DNA from: Nitrospirota bacterium | Lineage (GTDB): Bacteria; Nitrospirota; Thermodesulfovibrionia; Thermodesulfovibrionales; Dissulfurispiraceae | DNA length: 10,846 nucleotides | Reading direction: 5' to 3' | Assembly (NCBI GenBank): GCA_013349595.1 | Contig: DUZI01000035.1 | Coordinates: forward strand, 1 to 10,846 | Part shown: one piece after another, positions 1 through 5,612 of the stretch | Position numbering within the stretch: the stretch's first letter is position 1 | How the letters are laid out: each line of letters begins with the position of its first letter | The notes under the pieces: model-generated | Told to the model about the DNA's origin: nothing | Database searches by the model: none | What the model saw: only the letters and a program-made list of their open reading frames with translations | Translations under genes and position numbers: made by a program

Positions 1-1743
1 AGATATATTGATGCCTTTTTAAATGCCTCTTTTGCAGATACACACAAGACACTTCTTTCTATTCTTTCGGAGACTGAAAAGAGGATAGATTTTGACAGGT
101 TATTTGTTGAGAATATATCAGATACTAAAAATCTAATTATGCCTATTGATTTTACTGAAGACAAAAGGTATCAAGAGAATATTTCTGAAATGCCTGATTA
201 TTTACAAAAAAATTCATTGGCATTTAAGTGTAAAGACCTTAATATATTTGAAGCAAATAACCTTATATCGCCAATCCCTGCCTTTGCCCAAAAATCTTTT
301 GCACTGGGGCATATCTATCTTGGAAATATTGACAATTCTATCCTTAGACAGCAAGATTTATTTATATGTTACAAAGATAAGGTGTTTCCATCTTTGTCAA
401 TGCAATCTTTCATTAAATACAACAACCTATCTCTTGAAGATGTCTTTAATCAATTTTATAACAAGTCAATTTTTGATTTATTACAGGCAAATACTACTGG
501 TAGGGTTTATCCAAATTTTAATGTGATAAGTAATTTAAAATATTTTTCCTTTGGAGATTTATTATCTGGCAATATTGATTCAAGTAAGATTAAAGACAAG
601 ATAGTTATTGTAGGCTTAAATAGCCCAAGGCTTTCAGAACAAATAAAAGTTTCTCAAGGCAGAGAGGTATCTCGAATGTTTATTCATGGGGTGATAATAC
701 AAAATCTTATTGATAATGTCTATTTGCAAAGACCAAGCAATTTCATTTTTTTTGAGATAGCATTCCTTTTGATGATAATTGTTATAATTTTTTTGGGTAT
801 ATTTAAATGGGGCAAACTCAAAATACTCCCCTTTATCTTGATTATCTTTTGGATTGTTTTGTCTACATATTTATTTTATTATAAAAACTACTTACTACAA
901 ATCACTTATCCCATAATACTTTCTTTTCTTATGTTTACCATTTTTAAGTTAAGAAAAAGAGTATATGAAAAAGATGACATCCAAAAGATGGCAAAGGATA
1001 TATTTACAACAAATAATTTAAAGGTTATAATTGGTGCTAAGTCAGATATAGGTAGGATTAGGGCAAAGAATGAAGATTCTTACAGCATTGACAAGTCCTT
1101 TGGAATACTTGCAGTGGCAGATGGGGTAGGTGGAAATGTAGGTGGTGAGATTGCAAGCAGGATGGCTATTGATAAGATGAGGAGTTACATCAAGGATAAT
1201 TACAGTAAGTTTAGCTCTGATTATTCACAATTGATGAAGAATGCAATCATATTTGCAAACAATTATGTATATGGTTTTGCTATGTCTAATAGTGAATTAA
1301 AGGGAATGGCTACCACACTGACTGCTGGTTTTATAGTTGGTAGTAGATTAATAATTGGGCATATAGGTGATTCACGGGCATATCTATATAGAAATGAACT
1401 TCTTGAACAACTTACAGAGGATCATACTGTTGCTGTTGAAAAGAGTATTAGAAATCTTTCAACAGATGATTTCGAGAAGATGAGGCATGTTCTCACAAGG
1501 GCAATTGGTATTGGTGAATCTTTAGATGTTGATACCTTTGAGTTGAATTTAGTAAAAGGCGATATATTGCTTTTATGTAGTGATGGGCTTTATACAATGA
1601 TAAAAGAAGATGATATTATTTCAACTTTAAAAGTTTATGAAGATCCAGAGATGGTCTGTGGTGCTCTTGTTAATTTTGCAAACAAAAATGGTGGAAAAGA
1701 TAATATTACAGTTATAACTGCTTTTATTCAGTCAATACATTAA
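1..1743 (+). CDS. CHASE2 sensor / PP2C-type Ser/Thr protein phosphatase, 5'-truncated by the window edge
   Basis: The frame is open from base 1, so the gene begins outside the window; the ATG at 139 is internal. 580 residues are visible, numbered here from base 1. Residues 1 to about 245 resemble the C-terminal part of an extracytoplasmic CHASE2 sensor: the stretches KDKIVIVGLNSP and IHGVIIQNLIDN followed by LQRPSN are typical. Three hydrophobic segments follow at about 248-268, 274-295 and 298-316, the usual CHASE2 arrangement. Residues 341-580 form a complete PP2C domain: RIRAKNED (352-359), DGVGG (from D374), GDSRAYL (D457), CSDG (D528) and GGKDNIT (D567). The metal-binding aspartates are therefore present and activity is expected. 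By family knowledge this is a membrane receptor whose cytoplasmic domain dephosphorylates Ser/Thr-phosphoproteins. The ligand is unknown. A cNMP-fold gene follows after a 17-bp gap, suggesting one signalling unit. Confidence 0.93.
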   Translation, partial: RYIDAFLNASFADTHKTLLSILSETEKRIDFDRLFVENISDTKNLIMPIDFTEDKRYQENISEMPDYLQKNSLAFKCKDLNIFEANNLISPIPAFAQKSFALGHIYLGNIDNSILRQQDLFICYKDKVFPSLSMQSFIKYNNLSLEDVFNQFYNKSIFDLLQANTTGRVYPNFNVISNLKYFSFGDLLSGNIDSSKIKDKIVIVGLNSPRLSEQIKVSQGREVSRMFIHGVIIQNLIDNVYLQRPSNFIFFEIAFLLMIIVIIFLGIFKWGKLKILPFILIIFWIVLSTYLFYYKNYLLQITYPIILSFLMFTIFKLRKRVYEKDDIQKMAKDIFTTNNLKVIIGAKSDIGRIRAKNEDSYSIDKSFGILAVADGVGGNVGGEIASRMAIDKMRSYIKDNYSKFSSDYSQLMKNAIIFANNYVYGFAMSNSELKGMATTLTAGFIVGSRLIIGHIGDSRAYLYRNELLEQLTEDHTVAVEKSIRNLSTDDFEKMRHVLTRAIGIGESLDVDTFELNLVKGDILLLCSDGLYTMIKEDDIISTLKVYEDPEMVCGALVNFANKNGGKDNITVITAFIQSIH

Positions 1744-1765
1744 CCCAAAATCGGCCGATTTTGGG
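1744..1765. repeat. Perfect 22-bp palindrome between the phosphatase and cNMP-fold genes
   Basis: The half-site CCCAAAATCGG is followed directly by its exact reverse complement with no spacer. It begins at the base after the phosphatase stop and covers the TTG start assigned to the next gene. In RNA it could fold as a stem of about nine base pairs, with no T-run after it, so it is not a typical terminator. The half-site matches the tip of the dispersed repeats at 3388 and 10715 (CCCAAAAT followed by GCGATA), so it may be two such tips joined head to head. The palindrome is seen directly; the link to the repeat family is inferred. Confidence 0.85.
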
Positions 1766-2195
1766 AGATGAAGAAGATATTGACAGAACTGAAAAATTTT
1801 TGTTGATTAGAAATATGAATTTTTTTAAAAGTTTCACAGATTCAGAGATTTGGGAGATAGTTGGTGCTGTTTCTGTGAGAGAGTTTGTAAAGGGGGCAGA
1901 GATAATTACAGAGGGATTATTAGAAGAGACCTTTATTATCATTGATGGTGAGGCAATGATGTTAAAAGGAGACATCAAGATAGGGACACTTCGCAAAGGT
2001 GATTGTTTTGGTGAAATGGGTTATATTGCAAAATCTAAAAACTCTGCCACCATAAAGGCACTTACTACTATCAGGCTTCTTGAAGTAAATAATTCTGCTA
2101 TAGAGGAATCATCATCTTCTTGCCAGTTAAGATTCACAAAAATGTTTCTAAAAAGAATAATTGAGAGGCTTTCAAAGGCAAATGGAGAGATATAA
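1761..2195 (+). CDS. Single-domain cyclic-nucleotide-binding-fold protein, non-canonical binding cassette
   Basis: This predicts a 144-residue protein with one Crp/cNMP-type beta-roll and no DNA-binding domain. The helix FFKSFTDSEIWEI (about 21-33) precedes the roll. A phosphate-binding-cassette-like stretch, GDCFGEMGYIAK, contains FGEMG at 83-87. The arginine that normally contacts the cyclic phosphate (in PRSA or similar) is not where expected: the sequence reads KNSAT, with Asn94 there. cAMP/cGMP binding is therefore doubtful, and the domain may be a protein-interaction or degenerate module. The start is uncertain. TTG 1761 lies in the palindrome without a visible Shine-Dalgarno; an internal ATG at 1815 (residue 19) keeps almost the whole domain. 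It lies between the PP2C gene and selD and overlaps selD by 14 bp, suggesting co-translation. A regulatory partner of the phosphatase is an inference from position. Confidence 0.85.
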   Translation: MGDEEDIDRTEKFLLIRNMNFFKSFTDSEIWEIVGAVSVREFVKGAEIITEGLLEETFIIIDGEAMMLKGDIKIGTLRKGDCFGEMGYIAKSKNSATIKALTTIRLLEVNNSAIEESSSSCQLRFTKMFLKRIIERLSKANGEI

Positions 2196-3189
2196 ATTAA
2201 CAGAAAAAGTTCGATCTGCTGGGTGAGCAGGGAAAATAGGTCCGGGTGACCTTGAGGAAATCATCAGTAGTTTGGAACTAATCAATGACCATTCTGTATT
2301 AGTTGGTCCTGGTGATGATGCCGCTGTTTATGAAATAAATGGTATCAAGCTTGTTAAAACTGTTGATATGATTACACCTGTTGTCAATCATCCGTATAAA
2401 TACGGTGCAATAAGTGCTTGTAATTCAATAAGTGATGTTTATGCAATGGGTGGAATACCATTAACAGCTCTTGCTATTGCAGGTTTTTCCCATTGTGATT
2501 ACGGAACTGAGATCTTAAAGGAAATAATGAGAGGTGCTATTGATTTATCAAGACAATGTAATGTTTCTATTATTGGAGGGCATTGTATTGATGATAAGGA
2601 ACTCAAGTTTGGACTTGCAGTAACAGGGATAATCACAGGGGAAAGGATTTTGACCATTTCAACTGCTAAGGCAAAGGATATACTTATAATCACAAAGCCA
2701 ATTGGACTAGGAGTTTTAACCACTGCCTTAAAGGCTGAAAAGCTCTCTGATGAAGAGATTTCACTTGCAGAGAGGTGGATGTTGACTACAAATAAAGAAG
2801 CAAGTGAAAGGGCAATTCAGGCAGAGGCAAATGCATGCACAGATGTTACGGGATTTGGTCTTCTTGGCCATGCCTTTAATATGGTTAAAAATAGAGATTT
2901 AGATTTGACTATTAGCATGAAATCAGTGCCCATTTTAGAGAGGGTTCGTGAACTCATTGATTTAGGGATTGCCCCAATTGGTGCTTATAGCAATATGAAT
3001 TATCTTAATGATAAGGTTGTTTATTCTTCTAAGATCAAAGAGGAGGATAAGTTAATCTTGTCTGACCCTCAAACCTCTGGCGGACTTATTGTGGCATTGC
3101 CTAAGGAAAATCTTAAATATTTTGATGGTATTTTTTATGAAGCAATAGGTGAATTTAGAGAGGGTAGGGGTAAGATATATGTATATTAG
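2182..3189 (+). CDS. selD: Selenide, water dikinase (selenophosphate synthetase), Sec-containing, UGA-15 read through
   Basis: SelD makes selenophosphate from selenide and ATP for selenocysteine and selenouridine synthesis. Starting at ATG 2182, the protein is 335 residues with an in-frame TGA at 2224-2226. Its context is VRSAG-U15-AGK18IGPGDLEEI, which matches the family's N-terminal catalytic motif in which residue 15 is Cys or Sec and Lys18 is catalytic. A conventional call stops there and restarts at TTG 2272, losing the active site. Downstream are GPGDDAAV (from G42), SISDVYAMGG, the DVTGFGLLGH motif and DPQTSGGL (from D295), all characteristic of the AIRS/PurM-like fold. Total length fits the usual 330-350 residues. 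A SECIS-like hairpin follows the UGA. The start overlaps the preceding gene by 14 bp, with AAAGG only 3 bases before the ATG, so translation may be coupled. The UGA could be a nonsense mutation, but its exact placement makes Sec by far the better reading. Confidence 0.95.
2224..2252 (+). promoter_or_regulatory. UGA-Sec codon with putative bacterial SECIS hairpin
   Basis: The UGA (2224-2226) is followed 11 bases later by AGGTC-CGGGT-GACCT (2238-2252), a perfect 5-bp stem with a five-base loop. The loop starts 16 bases after the UGA and has G in its second position. This fits the known bacterial SECIS pattern (apical loop 16-37 nt past the UGA, G in the first two loop bases) that recruits SelB. 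A second, competing 5-bp hairpin, CTGCT-GGGTG-AGCAG (2216-2230), encloses most of the UGA. Assignment rests on position and pairing only. Confidence 0.7.
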
Positions 3190-3272
3190 TGTTTTTATAA
3201 AGTTACATTGCTATCAAGATTTTCTTTTTACTCTTATAAACAATATGTTTTGCCTCTGCCACAGGAGTTAAG

Positions 3273-3296
3273 GGAGAGCAAAGCTCTCCTATTTTT
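3273..3296 (+). terminator. Rho-independent terminator after selD
   Basis: GGAGAGC (3273-3279) and GCTCTCC (3283-3289) form a perfect 7-bp GC-rich stem closed by AAA, followed by TATTTTT. It lies 83 bp after the selD stop and probably ends the PP2C / cNMP / selD transcript. Confidence 0.75.
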
Positions 3297-3327
3297 GCTG
3301 ATCTGAATTGATACACTTTTGCCCTCA

Positions 3328-3409
3328 GATTATAGATAGAACTGCAATCCAGGTTTAAACCCCAAATACAGCGATAAAGATAAGTCTCCCCAAAATCAGC
3401 GATAGAACT
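3328..3409 (+). repeat. Short tandem-like motifs at the head of the intergenic repeat
   Basis: Two related units stand side by side: CCCCAAATACAGCGATAAAG (3360-3379, continuing ATAAG) and CCCCAAAATCAGCGATAGAA (3388-3407). A shorter echo, GATAGAACTG, occurs at 3334-3343 and again at 3401-3410. The first unit recurs at 10249-10269 and the second at 10715-10735, where they are about 440 bp apart instead of adjacent. No open frame of note is present. Confidence 0.7.
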
Positions 3410-3588
3410 GAGAACTGAATAAAATCAAGTAGGAAGGGTTGGTGAGGAATTTTTATACGACACCTTATAAAAGAAATCTTGAGAATTTTTAGCAAAAGGC
3501 ATTACATTATAAAGAATAAAGCAAAATTAAAAATTAAATCGTCGATTATAAAAATACCGAAACAGCCCTTCCTATCGCTATTTTAAGG
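3388..3588. repeat. Dispersed repeat copy A with inverted ends, MITE-like
   Basis: The left end CCCCAAAATCAGCGATAGA (3388-3406) is matched in inverted orientation by CCTATCGCTATTTTAAGG (3571-3588). Just inside, a 42-base block at 3431-3472, beginning AGGAAGGGTTGGTGAGGAAT and including TATACGACACCTTATAAAA, matches 40 of 42 bases at 10766-10807. A diverged inverted version of this block lies at 3541-3576. A further match, AAGGCATTACATTA (3496-3509), has 13 of 14 bases in common with 10833-10846. There is no transposase frame, so it would be non-autonomous. It lies between the selD terminator and the pilin promoter region. Its mobility is inferred. Confidence 0.72.
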
Positions 3589-3601
3589 TCCATACTTATA
3601 C

Positions 3602-3627
3602 TGGCATATAAATTGTATACTTATAAT
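3602..3627 (+). promoter_or_regulatory. Candidate promoter for the minor-pilin operon (sigma-54-like, overlapping a -10-like box)
   Basis: TGGCATATAAATTGTA (3602-3617) matches the -24/-12 consensus TGGCAC-N5-TTGCW at TGGCA and TTG with exact spacing, but has T for the -12 C. TATAAT at 3622-3627 could instead be a sigma-70 -10 box; no good -35 precedes it. ATACTTATA is repeated directly at 3592-3600 and 3618-3626. The site is about 170 bp before the first pilin. Pilin genes are often sigma-54 dependent, so the location is reasonable, but this is a by-eye match. Confidence 0.35.
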
Positions 3628-3728
3628 CTATTGCTTTTTTTTACATATTAGATTTATTATATATATAATATATAGAACATAATCACAACAGTGTTAACTT
3701 TAGATAGTGACAAAAAGTAGTTATACGA

Positions 3729-3747
3729 TGTGACATTTATTGTCAGA
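3729..3747. promoter_or_regulatory. Imperfect inverted repeat upstream of the first pilin, possible operator
   Basis: TGTGACA-TTTAT-TGTCAGA pairs six of seven positions in each arm, with a perfect TGACA/TGTCA core. It resembles the symmetry of Crp/Fnr-family sites without matching a specific consensus. It ends 41 bases before the ATG at 3789. The rest of 3628-3788 is very AT-rich, including a TATA-type alternating run at about 3657-3675, and holds no gene. Confidence 0.3.
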
Positions 3748-3788
3748 TTTACTTGTTAATCTCATTATTAGGCTCCTAAGGTAATTAT

Positions 3789-4268
3789 ATGAAAAAGACA
3801 GGGTACACCTATAAAGAAGGGTTTTCACTCATTGAATTATTAGTAGTAATCGTTATTATATCCATACTTGCTGCTATAGCTATCCCTGCAATACAAAAAT
3901 TTTACAAGATTTATAAGTATCAAGAATATGCATATTCAATGGAGTCACTGATAAAATGGTCAAAACTAACCGCAATGCAGAGAAGCATAAATGTTGGTAT
4001 ATGTAGACAGGGCAATAAAACAATCAAAGTGGTCAATATGGGTGCTCAAAGGTCTGATATATGTTCAGGAACAGATTTGAGAATAATGGTAATTGATTCT
4101 AAAGACAATTTCATTACCTTAGCAGGTACTGGCTCTGCCTTTGATCCAAAAGGCTTTTCTATCATAAATGGGAATATATGCATATCTGATGGGTCAAAAA
4201 ATTTGAATATATCCATTGGTAAGTTTGGAGTGATTGTTGTAAATAAAAACATGGGTATGTGTATATGA
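3789..4268 (+). CDS. GspH/FimT-family minor pseudopilin
   Basis: The 159-residue protein has a classical class III prepilin signal. An 11-residue basic leader ends KEG, then FSLIE begins the mature chain, giving cleavage and N-methylation by PilD between G11 and F12, with the conserved Glu at mature position 5. The hydrophobic helix LLVVIVIISILAAIAIP (about 18-34) anchors it in the membrane before assembly. The C-terminal part is beta-rich with three cysteines visible as CRQG, CSG and CIS, plus a penultimate Cys. Length and order, first in a cluster with PilV-, PilW- and PilX-like genes, match FimT/FimU/GspH, which form the priming tip of type IV pili or type II pseudopili. TAAGGT at 3777-3782 is a suitable ribosome site six bases before the ATG. 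The stop overlaps the next ATG by four bases. FimU, FimT and GspH cannot be separated from sequence alone. Confidence 0.88.
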   Translation: MKKTGYTYKEGFSLIELLVVIVIISILAAIAIPAIQKFYKIYKYQEYAYSMESLIKWSKLTAMQRSINVGICRQGNKTIKVVNMGAQRSDICSGTDLRIMVIDSKDNFITLAGTGSAFDPKGFSIINGNICISDGSKNLNISIGKFGVIVVNKNMGMCI

Positions 4269-4648
4269 AAAAGATATTTCTCAAATCACAATCAGGTTTT
4301 ACACTCATTGAAGGTCTGTTTGCAATATTTATTACAATGGTCATTGCCATATCAGTAGCAGGCATGATTACAAACTTTGCATTATACACCTCTAAAGACA
4401 GCATCTTAACATGCTTGATTCAGGGGGCTTCCTCAGGTATAGAGCTAAAAAGGGCAAACCCAAATACTACATCAACACAAATTCAGTGTGATAGATACAC
4501 TGTAAATGTTTCAATGTCTGGCACACCACCATCGGTAGCACCACCAATCGCATCAGGGCAAAGCGCCTGCACAGAAATTACCTCAACCGCTACCATTGGG
4601 AGTAATATAAAGGTGTTAAAAGATTGGGTTTGCACCTTAACACCTTAA
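4265..4648 (+). CDS. PilV-like minor type IV pilin
   Basis: A 127-residue prepilin. The leader MKKIFLKSQSG is followed by FTLIE, with Glu5 of the mature chain present and cleavage predicted after G11. The hydrophobic helix GLFAIFITMVIAISVAGMI follows. The mature domain is short, with cysteines in CLIQ, QCDR, SACTE and WVCTL that could form two disulfides. ATG 4265 is preferred over GTG 4259 because it forms an ATGA overlap with the previous stop, the usual sign of translational coupling. Second position in the cluster, small size and the FTLIEGLFA start favour PilV/GspI-like. In known systems this subunit joins PilW, PilX and FimU in the tip complex that starts pilus assembly. Overall similarity outside the N terminus cannot be judged by eye. 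Confidence 0.82.
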   Translation: MKKIFLKSQSGFTLIEGLFAIFITMVIAISVAGMITNFALYTSKDSILTCLIQGASSGIELKRANPNTTSTQIQCDRYTVNVSMSGTPPSVAPPIASGQSACTEITSTATIGSNIKVLKDWVCTLTP

Positions 4649-4669
4649 ATTTTTCAGTAAGAGGCAAAT

Positions 4670-5608
4670 ATGAGAAGATTAAATACTAAATCATTTCGTA
4701 GCGAAGTTGGCTTAAGTTTAGTGGAAATGCTAGTTGCAATAGCAATAACAAGCATCATCACCACAGCCTTACTTGGTCTTTACCTTTCAAGTGATAAAGT
4801 ATTCAGACAGACAAAGGTTATTGCAGACACCAAAGAAACTGCAAAATTAAGTCTTGCGCAACTTGAGTGGCTTTTTCAGAGATGGGGAACATCAACACCA
4901 TGTAACGATCCTGAGGGAAACAACATCTGTACTATTATTAGAAACTGTAAGGATCTAAATGGTAATTTTCAATACCCACCTCCAAGCTCAATATGTATTA
5001 CTATAGAAGACTCTAATCCATGTGACGAAGTTTATTTTTATGCAAATCTCTATGGAAATGGCTTTGTTGACAGACTTGACAGTGCTACGACCGTTGCGGT
5101 AATGAGTTGTAGGTTATCAGATACTAATGTACAAAATTGTTACCATATAAAAAGAGGAGGCAAATTTAGAAGAGATGCTAACAATACACAGAATGTTCTT
5201 GTCTTTTCAATAAATAATCTATCATCAAATAATCTTGACTGTATCAATGCAACTGGCAATTCTAATGGCCTCATGAGTAGACAACTGAACATTTTAAACG
5301 GTTTTGAATTAGACCAAAACAATCAACTAACACAGACTTTAAACTTTGATGGAGGAGATTTACTCGTGAGAGTTCCTCATAGGGTAAAGCTTTTTTGTCA
5401 ATCTAATCCAAATGACAACAATAAGCAATGGCTCTATATGAGTGCTACAGATACTTCATTGCAATGTAATGCAAATGAAGACCCGTCACCACTTGTCCCT
5501 GTAGATTCCTTTCAGGTGCAACAACAATTTCAGGGTATTTTAGTTTCCGTCACAATAAGAGGACCTGAAGGCAGGCTAATGCAAGTTCAAAGGTTCTTTG
5601 GGAGGTGA
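4670..5608 (+). CDS. PilW-like minor type IV pilin
   Basis: A 312-residue prepilin with leader ending EVG and mature start LSLVE (cleavage after G14, Glu5 kept). The first mature residue is Leu rather than the usual Phe or Met. The hydrophobic helix MLVAIAITSIITTALLGLYL follows, then SLAQLEWLFQRWG, where PilW/GspJ-like proteins normally carry a conserved helix. The long C-terminal domain is rich in Asn, Ser and Gln and has about nine cysteines, suggesting disulfides in an exported beta domain. Length is near that of PilW (about 270-330). AAGAGG (4659-4664) is five bases before the ATG. Its stop TGA lies inside the Shine-Dalgarno of the following gene, so the two are probably co-translated. 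GspJ is the main alternative; size and the PilX-like neighbour favour PilW. Confidence 0.85.
   Translation: MRRLNTKSFRSEVGLSLVEMLVAIAITSIITTALLGLYLSSDKVFRQTKVIADTKETAKLSLAQLEWLFQRWGTSTPCNDPEGNNICTIIRNCKDLNGNFQYPPPSSICITIEDSNPCDEVYFYANLYGNGFVDRLDSATTVAVMSCRLSDTNVQNCYHIKRGGKFRRDANNTQNVLVFSINNLSSNNLDCINATGNSNGLMSRQLNILNGFELDQNNQLTQTLNFDGGDLLVRVPHRVKLFCQSNPNDNNKQWLYMSATDTSLQCNANEDPSPLVPVDSFQVQQQFQGILVSVTIRGPEGRLMQVQRFFGR
5601..5606 (+). promoter_or_regulatory. Shine-Dalgarno that fixes the start of the PilX-like gene
   Basis: GGAGGT, six bases before ATG 5613, is the strongest ribosome site in the window and extends to GGAGGTGAT. It overlaps the pilW-like stop at 5606-5608. It rules out the upstream in-frame TTG at 5598, which would place this site inside the coding sequence. 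Confidence 0.85.
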
Positions 5609-5612
5609 TTTT

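Noticed and set aside
146..526. Second + frame inside the phosphatase gene
   Set aside because: Shadow of the CHASE2 coding frame, with no domain and no ribosome site.
2499..2723. 74-residue minus-strand frame within selD
   Set aside because: Antisense shadow of conserved SelD coding sequence.
2272..3189. selD starting at TTG 2272
   Set aside because: It would lack the catalytic Sec15 and Lys18 motif that is readable in frame from 2182 through the UGA.
3328..3410. Start of a CRISPR array
   Set aside because: Only two or three diverged units with unequal short spacing and no regular spacers; they are better seen as part of the dispersed repeat.
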